From Gorsachius magnificus (Eukaryota > Chordata > Aves > Pelecaniformes > Ardeidae), in assembly GCA_034008185.1 (NCBI GenBank), contig CM067081.1, forward strand, positions 185,711,510 to 185,775,509: a DNA stretch of 64,000 nucleotides. The letters run 5' to 3'. A program made the translations under genes and the position numbers. The notes under the pieces are model-generated. The model was not told the DNA's origin. It did not search any database and worked only from the letters and a program-made list of their open reading frames with translations. Shown in pieces: positions 12,187 to 24,498 of the stretch (positions within the stretch are counted from its first letter, which is position 1; each line of letters starts with the position of its first letter).

Positions 12187-12580
12187 ACTGAATTGCATGA
12201 TGTTAATTGTTTTATAATGCAGTATGTCATCATTTCTACTATTGCTGTATGTCCTATCAATGGTATAGCAGTAAGAATCACCCAGATTAAGAAGAATGAA
12301 TTTTGAAGAAAACTGAGGAAGTGCAGTGGATGGAACCAGAACTGACTTCAGCATGCGACAACCCAACACCGGACCCCAATTCTCCTGCCCTGAAAGACTG
12401 TTACAACAGATGGAGCCCAAAACCGTGGACTAAATGAACCCAATGGACATTTTAGAGGGATGGTCCATAGACTAAGGGAATGATATCTGTGTGTATGTAT
12501 CAAATAATGGGAAAGTGGTGGTGATTAATTGGAATGTATTGTAAAGGTAGGACCTAAGCATGACGTAAATGGTATAGAAT
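12187..12580 (+). other. Retroviral non-coding tail between pol and 3' LTR
   Basis: About 390 bases lie between the pol stop codon and the purine-rich tract. No env, dUTPase or other frame is visible on the + strand; minus-strand open frames here are shadows. Position between integrase and PPT/LTR identifies it as internal 3' untranslated sequence of the provirus. Confidence 0.7.
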
Positions 12581-12593
12581 AAGGGGTGGATAA
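12581..12593 (+). promoter_or_regulatory. Polypurine tract of the retrovirus
   Basis: AAGGGGTGGA followed by TAA sits immediately before the LTR start (TGTCC). This is the expected place of the polypurine tract that primes plus-strand DNA synthesis in retroviruses. The run is interrupted by one T. Its location between pol and the TG of the LTR is the main support. Confidence 0.7.
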
Positions 12594-13165
12594 TGTCCTG
12601 GTTTCAGCTGGGATAGAGTTAATTTTCTTCACAGAAGCTAGCATAGTACTGTGCTTTGGATTTAGTACTAGAAGAATGTTGATAACACGCTGATGTTTTT
12701 AGTTGTTGCCAAGCAGTGCTCAGACTACTCAAGGACTTTTTGAGCTTCTCCTGCTCGGCCAGGTGCATAACAAGCTGGGAGTACAGCACAGCTAGGACCC
12801 AAACTGTCCAAAGAGCTATTCCATACCATATAATGTCATGCTCGGGGGGGGTTTAGTCGGTCGGTCGGTCGCGGGGAGAGTGATCGCTGCTCGGGTACTG
12901 ATCGCTGCTCGGGACGGGCTGGGCATCGGTCAGTAGGTGGTGAGCAATTGCATTGTGCATCATTCGTTTTGTATATTCTGTGTATTTTGTTATCATTCTC
13001 ATTATTACTATTCTTATTATTTTCTTTTATTAAACTGTCTTTATCTCAGCCCTCGGCTCTAACCTTTTTCTCCTTCCCGATTCTCTCCCCCATCCCACTG
13101 AGGGAGGGGGGGAGTGAGCGAGCGGCTGCGTGGTGCTTAGTTGCCAGCCGGGTTAAACCACAACA
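12594..13165 (+). repeat. 3' long terminal repeat (ERV-L-like LTR)
   Basis: The 572-bp LTR starts TGTCCTGG and ends CCACAACA, giving the TG...CA ends and matching TGT/ACA termini that integrase requires. An AT-rich block (CCATACCATATAATG, about 12821-12835) lies where a promoter could be. Downstream are a G-run, (GTCG)x4 at 12856-12871 and a 15-base sequence repeated at 12881-12895 and 12899-12913. A polyadenylation hexamer ATTAAA is at 13029-13034 after a T-rich stretch, followed by a pyrimidine-rich and then a CpG-rich end. In a complete provirus it would drive and terminate transcription; here, with no 5' partner, it acts at most as a solo promoter or poly(A) site for flanking DNA. Boundaries come from the TG/CA ends and the adjacent purine tract. 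Confidence 0.9.
13029..13034 (+). terminator. Polyadenylation signal ATTAAA within the LTR
   Basis: ATTAAA lies in a T-rich stretch of the LTR, about 130 bases from its end. This is the usual position of the R-region poly(A) signal. It is a common variant of AATAAA; use is inferred from context only. Confidence 0.55.
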
Positions 13166-15007
13166 ACTAGTGAAAACTAGAAACCTATTGGTGTTTTCCC
13201 CAAGGCAAATGCTGCCTATAACAAGGTGTGTATAATAGATTTTTACTTTAATTAGAGATTTTCTAGAGCTCCTATTCCAGTTACAGAACCATTTCAACTG
13301 TAAAACATCACTAGAAACTGATTGCTGATTTTGGAAACTAGTGAAGCAGGTCAGTTCACAATTCATTGATCTGCCTGGCATGGACACTGCCTACATGCAA
13401 CACAATTACCTAGGAAAGGTATTAGGCCAGCTAACTGTATGTATATGAAAAGGAAATTGTTCTTAAAGAGGTCAGCAGTGGGTCACAACAAACAGCTCAA
13501 TGATTAAAGGAAGATATGCATCCAGTCATTACACTTAGTAACATAACACCAACCCATTGGCTCTGCACAGCTTCCTCATTCAGTACGTCATTAGAAACCA
13601 ATATTATCTATTACATCTGGAGCTGGAAAATATAAATTATGCAAGATAACAATAAATAAGAGCTCCTAAATGGTCTTTAATAATAAAAACTTCTGACCTT
13701 ACACATGGTTGAGTTGCAAATCCAACAGAACAACAAATAATCAGATAAGTACTGCTAACAGGCATAGTTTAAAAAAAAAAAAAAAATGCCAGAGACCGTG
13801 ACCTTCAAAATTATGCATTCTTTTTATTCGTTACATTCCTAGATATCACCTATATGGTTATCTGGTTTAGCCCTTTGGAGCTGAAACTCAGGTGTGCAGA
13901 GCTTCTCCTCCCAAGATCTTTCAAGACATAGAACATGCCCCCATCTCTGCACAGAGGAGGTGTGCATTTAAGGCTCTGGCTACCTTGCAGAATTGAACCA
14001 TGTGAACTGAACCAGTTGTGCTAGACCAGGCTAAGCAGAAATGTCTGCATTGGTCATGAGGGTATTAGTAATAGATCTGCTGAATGACTGGTCCTGGTCC
14101 ACGCTGAGCGCTGTGAGAAGAGATTTTTGTTACAGAATTAATTCTCCAAGTTTGAACTCCTGCCATTACAAGTCCACCTTCAACAGCTGCAGGTCAGGCA
14201 GGTACTGAAATATCATGAGGACACTAAGGAGCTCCTAACAGAAGAATGGGTTGGATAGCAGGATACCAGGGAAGTTTAAACACAAGAATCAGTTGAACCC
14301 TTCCAGCAGCCTACTTCCACATTGGAGCTATGACCAGATAGGACCAAATGATTTCGAATAAATGGTTCTTACACGTATAGTAAGCACCATGGTATAAAGT
14401 CTTTTTTTTTCCACATGAAAATATAAAATGTATTAAAGTCTTAAGTGAAAAGATGCTTTACAGAACAGTTCATTTCTCTAATATAAACAATATTTAAGTG
14501 ATAGATCATGTTTCAGTGGGCACAGGAAATGAAAACAAGTCTAGTCCATACTTGTCACATGTCTTTAGTGGAAAATTGTCCTTTTTGTAACAATTCTTTC
14601 TGCCAGTCTTCATTTCCAAATATCCACTCTGTGTAAACTACAAAGAAGTAATCCCTTGGGCAAGGAGTTCCTTAAACATACTTGCACAGAAATTTAGGTC
14701 AAAATTTTTTAGCCAAAGAAAGATCTGTTATCAAAACACAAAATAAACAATAACACTCCATCGCTAAGGGTATCAAATTATGAAAAGCTTTAAGGAATTC
14801 CCATTACCCCCTACTTACACACAGTAGTAGCTGGGACTCTGCTGGGTCACTGTGTTTTCACAAAGGCAGTGCTGTAGGTGTTGGGAGAATTCAGAACAAG
14901 AGAATACAGAGAAATTGGAACTAGGAGAAAAAAAGGACCAAAACAACTGGCTGCAGAAATTAATTATGAAGCTACAGGGTAAGCTTTTTTTGTGGTATGA
15001 TATATTT
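13166..15007. other. Gene-less stretch after the retrovirus
   Basis: No gene or transposon signature is recognised on either strand. It contains a 16-base A-run at 13771-13786 and a T-run near 14402. An open frame beginning at 14852 runs into the adjacent CR1 and is not a gene: its second half is antisense CR1 sequence. Confidence 0.55.
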
Positions 15008-15210
15008 CACAGAATATCACAGAATCACAGAATGGCAGGGGTTGGAAAGGACCTCTGGATATCATCTAGCCCAAGCTCCCTGCTAGAGCAGGTTCACCTG
15101 GAGCAGGCTGCACAGGATCGTGTCCAGGCAGGTTTTGAATATCTCCAGAGAAGGAGACTCTACGGCCTCTCTGGGAAGCCTGTTCCAGTGCTCTGTCACC
15201 CTCATAGTGT
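15008..15210 (-). mobile_element. CR1 LINE 3' fragment
   Basis: This is the last ~200 bases of a CR1 retrotransposon, lying in reverse. On the + strand it begins with CAGAAT/CACAGAAT repeats, the complement of the CR1 8-base tail. It continues with GGTTGGAAAGGACCTCTGGA, 'CCAAGCTCCCTGCTAGAGCAGG' and the 'CCTGTTCCAGTGCTCTGTCACCCTC' block. Similarity stops near 15210, so the copy is 5'-truncated as nearly all CR1 copies are. It belongs to a different subfamily from the GGTTGGAAAAGACC type copies further right. Confidence 0.92.
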
Positions 15211-18200
15211 GATAGATATTTACACATCTTGAAATAATTCTGAAGACTTTAAAAGTGGCTTTACTGAAAGAAATGGAAGAACACAGGTTTTTAACTCATA
15301 TTTGAAAAGAGGGCTGGGGACAATTAATGACTTTTTACAAGAACTGTTAAGAAACATGTGAAGAATGAATTATAGTAGAGACCATATAAAGATATTGCTA
15401 ATTTTTTTTCCAGAAATCTCCTTCTGCATGGGAATCCAGAAAACTCAAAGCCAAAACTGACTTTAATGTTTTTCCCTGTAGGTCAACCTTCTTTTACCTA
15501 TCAGCCAGAAACCACCAGGTGTGGCAAGTCACTTCAGAGTGAAATCCAAATATATGCTTCGGTTGTGTAGTGATCTAATCCAGTCACCTTCATAAATATG
15601 CTGGATACAATAGTAAGAAAAGAAGGAAGTGGTGAACTAACAGCAGAGGGAATGCAACATTTTTAAAGACTAATCAAGTCTGTTGTGCATATGCAGAATT
15701 TTGACCCAAAATATCATAACAAGAATTTCAAGAACCATCTTGGATCCGGTGGAGCCATTTCTCTGTATCACCATCACCACTGGGAACAGACCCATCATGG
15801 ATTATAAACTATCAATTAGCTTGCAGATGAAAGAGGCTAAGTGTTTAAGTATTGGTATATTTGCACATAAAAGAGGTTAAACCTTTAAATAGCTATTTGC
15901 AAATACCATTGAAAGCATAGCCCCAAATGTAGTCTTTCAACCATATGTGTAATTTGGGAAGTAGTCCACAGACTTCCTATTTAAAAAGTTTGACTTTAAT
16001 TATACGTTGCTATACAGAATCTTTCCCAAGCACCTGCTGAAGATTTAGAAGTGTTTAAGGATTAGGAAATATTTCTTTTACTCATAATATATGATTTGTC
16101 TCAGTCTACTCCAGTGCAAAGCAAGTGTTTATGAAAGAGCACTGTTGTGACACATTGTGCTGCGTATCTTTATCTCTGCGCTTGTGTTTTACAGTTTTAG
16201 GTACTTTTCGTCATGCAAATAGTTATATCAGGCAATTTGTACAGAAATCTTAAGCATAAAATTTCAAAGGGGAGAAAAGAAAAAAAAAAAAGTCATAAAA
16301 AAACAACTCTGGCCAAAGGAAAATAAATGGCAGTAATCCAGAAGTGGGGATTTGTCATCGTCAGAGCCCAGACTTGTATCTAAGCTGAGAGGAAGGCAAG
16401 TTGTGAAGCACATTTTGTAGCATTAAAGTTCTGTATTCATCATTACGTTATGCTCTGAAATTACTTTGAAACCATTTTAGATTGTGTCTATAGATAGACT
16501 TATTTCCATAAAATTACTCTGAAATGAAGTTTAAATAGTAAATATTTACTAAATGTTAGCCACGTGGAGAAGAAACTTCTCCTAGAACCCCAGACAGGGA
16601 GGAAGCCCTGAGGAGTGATGCCACATCACAGTGAGGAAGAGAGGAAGCATTTGACCTCCAAATATCCAAACACAACATCAGCATCAGGGGATGATATCAG
16701 ACTGCCCTGCATCATGGGGGAATGCAGCTCTGCTGCAGCATCAAGCCATGGAGGAAAAAGGGCTCATGGAGAACCCAAATTCATCTCTGGTGAGCTGGTA
16801 CACAGGGTTGCTAATAGAAAACTTCTCATTACAGTCAAGAAGTTTAGGCTGTGTCTTTTGAATTGCTGTTAGTCTCCTAAGAGGTCAAAATTATCCACTG
16901 TTACTGCACAGGCCTCTTAACTCCTGCTCCATACCCTTCCCAAGAGGGGAAGATGCTGATCCAGGGACCCCATCTCTGCTCTGTACAGCTGGCTGGGGAG
17001 AGTTTTCTTTCCCTTTTCTCTCTTTCTGTTTTTGCCCACAGTAACTTTTATTGCTAAGAGCTAGTTTGTCTCATCGGTGTGGGTCCTGTGAAGAAACCTC
17101 TATGTGCATGAACCCGTCTCAACATCCTTCGTGCAACACTGGGCAGGAGGGTGCAGCAGCCCCACGTGTAATGGAGCTCAGCCCAGGTTCCGTGTCTCAC
17201 ATGTGCTCTGCACCTTCCTCAGTTCCCTCTTGTTTCTCACTATTCCTTATTGCCTTTATGTATCTGCTCCTGGTCTTCTTTCTCTCTCATGTTGACTTAA
17301 ACCTGTTCTTCTCTTTCACCTCACACCATCTAATCTAGCTCCTTGTCTCCAGCCCCGTTGCCTGATGCATCATCCTTCTCCCCTGACCCACAAGGCATCA
17401 ACAGAAACCTTCAGTGAGTAAGGTTTTAGCTATTTCTTCCATTTACATGAGACCATATACTCATAAAAGATTAGCATGCATTTCGATGTCTTGCTTTGAA
17501 CCCCGTGCCTCAACCTGCCACCAGGCAGCATTTATCCTGACACTACGATATTCTTAAATTTGAGGAGGTGTTACTTCTGCTTTCAAGGGAGCTTCTGCAG
17601 GTTAATGCATTGATGCAGTTCCTGGAATCAAAAATCTCATCAGTGACAGCAAATACACTTGATGTCTTAGGGAGAGAGACAGAAAGACCCTGTTTTCATT
17701 TGTGCTTATTCCTTCCCTCTCATGTGGCGTTTTATTGTTAAAACTACATACAGCAAGTAGCGTATTCGCCGTCTGACAAAGGCAAGCTGAAATGGCATAC
17801 AGACATCACGAAAAACCAAATGTGTCCAAGTGCCAAACTCTTCAAACTCTGATCTGAAGATTCCAGGTGTTTTATTCTCCGTAACAGCTTTAGACAGACC
17901 TGTTCTTACAGGTGCTCTGTGTGATAAAGCTGTTCGTGTGCGATAATGCTCTGCAGCATTGAAACTTATGTTACCAGCTTCATTTTTGCAGCAGTGCATT
18001 ACTCCATATGACACACAAAACGAACAGACAGACATGAAACACTCAAGAAATGAGTTTTAAGAGGACAAATGAGATCAAAGAACAGAGGCTACATCACGTT
18101 TTGTTGAAAGCACATTCAGCCATTAGATCAAATAGTCTGTGTCACATTCTCCTGTAATTTCCAAAGCAACTTCTTTCTGGCAGGGATGAAGCACTTCTTA

Positions 18201-21200
18201 CACTTTGTGATGTGTTATGATAGAGTCAGCCTGATTTAAAAGATCAATTCTTGTTTCACCAAAAGCCCACAGCCATAACCAAAGGCTTCAAAATGTGTTA
18301 GCTATACAGAAAACATTAAAAGCTATCCCAAAAAGGAAAATAAGAAACTGTCAAGCAAAATATTGTGGCAAAAGTTTCTAAGGAAGGGAACGAATGCTTC
18401 AAAGCAAACTCAGGGATGCCCTCATTGTGCAGTGAACCAGCAGGTGCAGACACAGGACCTTGATATTGCCATCGGACATCTGGGCTCTGCCAACAAGCGC
18501 CTCTGCACGCTGGACTGAGCTCACCAGACTGCTGCATGGAAGAGAGGGAGACTCGGCCCCAGTGGTTCTTTTAACCAACGCAAATACAGCCTTCTTTCAT
18601 CAATTCCCGTTTCCAGTGCCAAGGAAGTTGGTGTATATTTGGACTGAGGATAAATCAAAATGAGAGAGTGGATTGTTCAGAGAGTCTTTAGGGATATTTT
18701 CCCAAGTAGAGGGAAATGATGATGGGCAGTTACTGATATGCAATGTCACTTAATTTTTCTGTGCACCAGTTTCCCTCTGTTTTCAAAGGAAGGCACCCCC
18801 CACCGAGAACTAACAAAGCTTGTTCTGCAGGTTGTTATCAGACAGGGCTGACTACAACACTTCATTAGTTCCATCAGATACTCTTCTGAAAATTATACTG
18901 AACATTTAGAACTAAAAATTTCAGTTTGGGGACACAGCTCCTAAAAACCAAATAAAATTGTAATGTAGGACTGTGGTGAACAGCCACTGACTGTGGGGTA
19001 AGTTGAGAAAAATCCATGAATACGAACACACTGCCAGAACTGAAAAGGGTGAAAAAGCAAAGTAAAAGTTACAGCACATCACTGCTTTAAAACAACAGCA
19101 ACAAAAAAAACCCTATTTCATTTGCTTTTCTGTAAGACAAAGTACACTGTTGCTTGTTAAATACACTAATGGAACTGCTTATTATTATTAAACTTCTAAA
19201 CAAGAGAAAGACCATTAGTCACAACTCTGAGTTATCACATTAAAACTTCAATTTGCAACAGAATCTTTTTAAAGATATTGCTGTTCTTTAAAGGACACAA
19301 TACTTTCTATGAACAGTTCCAGAGTAAAATATCACTAAATTATTTGAAGCTGGAAGGTTTAGACATCAGCTACCATAAATATGAGACTAATTACACCATC
19401 CAGAGCTCTCTAAGAACAGAACAATTATTCTAAAGGGATGTAACTCAGGAGCCACAAAATCATCTGGGGAAAACTTTAGCTGAGGACTGAGCAGTGTATT
19501 TCCAGTAGACAGCCCAGAATGCAGAGCAGTGAGTTCAATGGTACGAACCCACAGAAAAAATGGGGAGATGGGGCTCTTCACAGAGCCCTGAGCCACGCGA
19601 TTCCTACATACTCGGTTGCACAGGTCACGTACATCATACACCAGGTACGCAGATGCATGCTAGATCAGGGAAGCGCCTGGGGTACAATGGGCAAGGCAAA
19701 AGGAGTCATGAAGCCTCCATGTAAACACGAGTTTGCTCCCTGCTCCTCCTGCATTTCTGCAGACAGCAGAAAGAGCTGATGCTCTGTGCCACCTGTGCAG
19801 AACCTCCCTGATGTCCCCACCGACAACTGAGTGGTGAGAGCGCCTGTGAGGCACCAGACACAAGGCCAAAGTAGTAAACGGGTCCCCCTGAGGTGCCACT
19901 GCCCACCACACAGTACCAGGTGCCACTGCCCCCTCAGCAGCATCCCAGGCATGCAGCAGCAGCAACAGTGTGTAAAATCATTCTTTGGGCTTGGTACCAA
20001 TGTCCCTGAAGCAAACTGGAGACTTGTATTCCATGAAAGGACACATCCAAGGACGAGGAAGAATGGAATAGACAATTCTGGAAACCCAGCACTGCCATTG
20101 CCAAAGCACCCTAGAGTTTGCAGATGGAAGATCTCGCTCCCTCCTGCCAAAGACAAGGAAAGGGAAAAGAGGTTGGGGTCAGAGAGTGCCAACAGCAGAA
20201 GTGAGCATCTGCAACAGCTGGTGGGCTGCTCCTGCACTATGTAAACTTTATTCAGGGTGTCTCAAGATCCTCCTACATATCAATCCCTACAAACACACTG
20301 CAAGGTATAGCCAGAAATACAGGACTGGTCTTCTTATCACTTGGGATATTAAAGTGCATTAAAACTTTCTATATACAAAAAAAAGAATACTAATTCATAA
20401 AGGTTTCTTCAGGTACAAACATTATACAAAATAAAAGAGAGGTTACAGTAACACTCTACATAATATTAGGCAGTTTAGATAAAGGTAGGGTTTTTTTCTG
20501 CTAATACCTCGTAACATGCTGTATATACAACATAGCATGTTTTGTACAGACGATAAAACTTATTAATGACATTTCACTATAATTTCTGCTCTTAAATCTT
20601 GGCTAGAAAGTGGGAAGACTCCATCTTTTTAAAGCTAAATAACAAATTGTGCGAATTAGGAAAGCATGGATTAGAAACACTCGACTATATTTCCCAAGAA
20701 CACCACAACACATAATGCTCTGAAAATTAAACTGAAATTAATGAACTTGAGATAACTCACATATTTTAGTGAAGTTTACACAAGCAGTTTTTTCTCTAAT
20801 CTAATCTTGCATAATCAGCCCAGGTCTGCTTCTACCTACTCTGTGTTGCCATCATCTGGACTGTTTGCAGCAACGATCAGCCGATACGCACGGAAGCTTA
20901 GGGAGAGGCAGCTTTTTACGACGACTGCCTAAACCAGTGCTTAGGCATGTAGAATGAAAACAAAAGTGTAATTGAATTCTTTGCCCCCTCCAAGAGATGC
21001 CCAAGCAGCAGAGCAGCTTGTCACTCAGCATTCTTGCACAGCTCTTCAGAGCACCACGGAGCCATATTGCAAATAGAGACACGAAACATCAGAGAAGAGC
21101 TACAGTTCCAATTAGGACAAAATCAGCCACTCTAGGCAATAAAACAACGGGAGGCATCACAACATCGATACGTGAGAAATACTGCCACTTGTTATCTAAC

Positions 21201-23525
21201 CATATCGCTCACTCAAAACATTACTCAGGAGATTCAGAGCCAGCCTAAACACTTCAGAAACCATCCAGAGCCGTATGGCACTGCATTCTTTCATACCTCA
21301 GGAGTAAAAGTTAGCCAGAGCCTTCTGACAAACTAAAATGATTTATTATCACAAAGCAGAACTAATGCATTCTGCTTTACAACTCTCCTGGTAGTCTAGG
21401 AGAGATGTTGCATTTATTACCTACAGTACATAATGCCCGCTGCAGAGCTCTGTATTATTCATGACTGGCTTTTTTGTGCCATCATAATGCTGATAAATTA
21501 TGGAAAAATGCATATTTTATTTCAATTTCTAACATATTTTGGTATACATATCAATCCATCACGTTGCTGTTGGAGGAATAAGCATTATTGCTGACAGCTG
21601 TTGACATGTTCACCTCAACAGAGACAAAACAAAAGGGCTGCGGAGATCGTCCTCACTCACAGCTATCATTCCACTTTCGTTGCCTAAATTTTTGTGGTTT
21701 AATATTTTGAGGAGGCTATGGAAAAAGTCAGTGCTACCAGAACCAGGCAGCGACGAGGGATGAAACAGTACAAAAGATTAAAAAAAGCCATCAAAACTAG
21801 AAAGTGGTATTCATGATTTTCTCTTCAAGGGTAGATTTCTGCTAACAGAGTGGCTCCCTAAGATGAATTTAATTTCCTAGATCAAGGTGAGGTTAATTCG
21901 TACAGAAGCTGACAGAGATGCTTCTGAGTAACACAACTACAGGTGCAGGTGGGGCTGAAAGGAAGCAAGGGTTACTTCAGCTTCTCTGCCCGGTCATGGC
22001 CTATTTCTTCCTCTCTTGGCTGGAGGTAACATGAGGGTATAGCACAGAGGGCCCCCTCCGCCACTGCTCATCAGTCCTGATTAAAACCATCTCACTGAAA
22101 ATATTACACAAACTGAAAGCACAACACCCTGCCCTCAAACCCACTCAATTATTCACAAAAGCAGCACCTATATTGACAGACAGATATAGGCTGAACTATT
22201 TGTCTTCATCCCTGTTATTGAATTGTTTTACATGAATCTTGACCTGATGTTAGCACTCCTACTGCCTTCCACAGAATGTAGTTCACAGGAATAGCCCTAC
22301 AGATACTAGGATATCATGACAGCTGTGGGGTTTTTTCTACCACTGTTGTTTAACACCACAGCACATAGAACAGATGAGCACAATCATCTGAACAATTACC
22401 ATAAAGAATATCAGCTCTCACAAACCCCAAAACTCTGCGGTTCATAAACTATACTCTCTTTTGGAAGGCTTAAGTCTTACTATTCCCTATACTTCATACC
22501 GTTCTGTTTTGGTTTTAACTTGAAACAGCTGCTATCAATACAGAATGCAAGTCAGTCCTCTGCTACTTCATTTTTATTCATTAAAATATGTTACTAATAT
22601 TTACTGAAAGATGACAGCGCAGACCCAACAGAAAGCATGCTGCTTTAATCTGTGTCGTGCACATAGCGCACGTAAGGTGTCCTTTTATCCGCACACCGCT
22701 ATTCTGCGCGAGGGGCCTGTGCCTGACACAGGGCCACAGCTTTTAGATCTAGGAGACCATTAACATAATTGGCTCTGGAGCAGATGAAGGGTTGTTTGCC
22801 TTAAAACCCTAGCAGCAGACTAAAATATCTGACTAATACCCACCTTTTGCTCAATGGTCTTTCTAAAAATAACGTACTCTCTCCCTGCATGAAGAGGAAT
22901 TCGTACCTCGCGCTCCACGAGTTGCTTAAATCGTTAAATGGAAAATTGATTTCCTTTAACGAGTGCTGCCTGCCCAGCGCCGAGCACGGATGCAGTCCTG
23001 CCACAACATGAGCTGCGGTAGGTGCTTCCTTTCTTGGGAAGTCTCAGCAGCATCCCGAGCAGCGGGACCTCTTCCATCTCACAACCATCCTGTGCGATTT
23101 GGCACAGCAGAGACAGGCCTGGCAAGCCCATGACCACCCACCTGCACAGAGCACCCTTCCTCCACCGAAGGGATGTGGGCACCATCTGCTCCCAAATGCC
23201 TCACCTCGCCCTGGTACAAAGGTTTTAGACTCAGAATATTCCCAGCTAAGGTCAATCTTCATAAAAATTTCATAAAAGCAATGTACAGGAGTACTCCACA
23301 GCCTTAAAGGCGCCTGCACACGTTGGAAGTATACTGTGTTAATCAGATAATATATCAAAAGCATAAATGCACACAAGGCATGTGGGGCTGCATCCAACAT
23401 GCGGCTGGCTGGGATAGACAAGGCTATCCTGCCATCTGCTGGGAATGGGCTGCTTGCTGCGGCTCTGCCACCCCTTTATCACCACATACCCACTTACATA
23501 CTTTCAAAATCCAAGGACACCAAAT
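15211..23525. other. Long gene-less stretch with two GC-richer patches
   Basis: No recognisable gene, RNA or young repeat is seen. The patch 19640-20240 is GC-richer than its surroundings and is open in several frames on both strands; the longest is a 190-codon minus-strand frame (19665-20237) without a known domain. The patch 22615-23220 is unusually rich in CpG. A segment near 16570-16790 ends in a possible splice donor but has no recognisable product. The rest is AT-rich and featureless. Confidence 0.5.
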
Positions 23526-23997
23526 GCAGGTTTGAGCCCCTCACTACAGGAAAAATACTGAGTTGCTGGAGTGTGTCCAGAGAAGGGCAACAAAGCTGGT
23601 GAGGGGTCTGGAGCACCAGTCTTACAAGGGGTAGCTGAGGGAACTGGGGTTGTTTAGCCTGGAGAAGAGGAGGCTGAGGGGAGACTTCATCTTGTAGCAA
23701 GGTGGGTGTTGGCCTCTTCTCTCAAGTAACGGGCAATAGGACAAGGGGAAATGGCCTCAAGTTGTGCCAGGGGAGGTTTAGGTTGGACATTAGGAAAAAT
23801 TTTTTCACTGAGAGGGTTGTCAAGCATTGGAACGGGCTGCCCAGGGAAGTGGTCGAGTCCCATCCCTGGAAGTATTTAAAAGACGGGCAGATGAGGTGCT
23901 TAGGGACATGGTTTAGCGGCGGATGGCAGGGTCAGGTTAACAGTTGGACCTGATGATCTTAAACATCTTTTCCAACCTAAACTATTCTATGATTCTA
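23526..23997 (+). mobile_element. CR1 LINE 3' fragment with ORF2 C-terminus
   Basis: This is a 5'-truncated CR1 in + orientation covering the end of ORF2 and the 3' tail. Recognisable blocks in order are: TGAGCCCCTCACTACA, GTGTCCAGAGAAGGGCAAC, 'GTTTAGCCTGGAGAAGAGGAGGCTGAGGGGAGA', the GGTGGGTGTTGG block, 'GCCAGGGGAGGTTTAGGTTGGA', then the tail ending ATTCTATGATTCTA. Frame +2 from 23702 reads the ORF2 C-terminus ([12 protein letters not shown], then [12 protein letters not shown]). About 35 bases present in related copies are missing near 23685. It ends with just under two copies of the 8-base repeat. It is non-functional. Confidence 0.95.
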
Positions 23998-24477
23998 AGT
24001 TATGAAAAATGCACAAATCATTCTGCACATCACACAGAGCACTTGTGAAATACCTAGTATCGTATATTCTCTGAAGGCATATTTGTTTGCCAGGATCTCC
24101 TCTGGTGTGTGCACAATTTTATATAATACCATATAATTTCTTCTAATAATATCAACAATGTAGGTTTTATCAGTCACATTAATTCCTGCATAACTGAGGT
24201 CGTTAGTAATTTGAATAATAAAAGAAACACTTTAATATGTCAGTAATCTAGAAAGATTTGGTGATAAACTGTCACTTCAGGGCTTTCAATAGTTTCCTGA
24301 TTCTTACAATCTTATTCCACGTGTTTTGCTATATCCAAGGGGGAGGTGGGTGGAGGAGTGGGCTTTGTTTTAATTAAAACCCCAGCTCTGGATTCAGGAG
24401 ATTTTGCAAGAATCTGACCCTTTTCAAGCAGATTTCAAGTAACGAAGATTGAGAAAACTTTATAGAAAAGCAAGGGG

Positions 24478-24498
24478 AAAAAAAAAGGGGGGGGGGGG
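24478..24498. repeat. A9-G12 homopolymer junction
   Basis: Nine A residues run directly into twelve G residues. It is a mononucleotide repeat pair likely to vary in length and prone to sequencing or assembly error; the G run could form a G-rich secondary structure. No function is implied. Confidence 0.85.

Larger units (their letters stand above)
10468..13165 (+). mobile_element. 5'-truncated endogenous retrovirus, class III (ERV-L-like)
   Basis: This is a defective provirus fragment in + orientation: the distal pol gene (RNase H, integrase), about 400 bases of non-coding tail, a purine-rich tract and a 3' LTR. There is no gag, protease or reverse transcriptase and no 5' LTR within the window. 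The left junction lies somewhere between 10468 and about 10500, where the frame opens; the exact base cannot be fixed by eye. No env-like or dUTPase-like frame follows integrase, which fits the env-less ERV-L class. The LTR is of a type found in very many bird genomes. The long uninterrupted pol frame argues that the insertion is relatively young. The sequence right after the LTR (ACTAG at 13166-13170) could be half of a target-site duplication, but its partner cannot be assigned because the 5' end is missing. Confidence 0.88.

Noticed and set aside
10564..12420. Minus-strand and alternative-frame open frames across the retroviral pol and tail
   Set aside because: They are shadows of the pol frame with no domains.
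10439..13170. ACTAG on both sides of the retrovirus as a target-site duplication
   Set aside because: The right copy follows the LTR end correctly, but the left copy is followed by CAGAGA rather than an LTR start, and a 5-base match is expected by chance.
14852..15232. 126-codon + strand frame as a gene
   Set aside because: Its second half is antisense CR1 sequence, and no domain is present.
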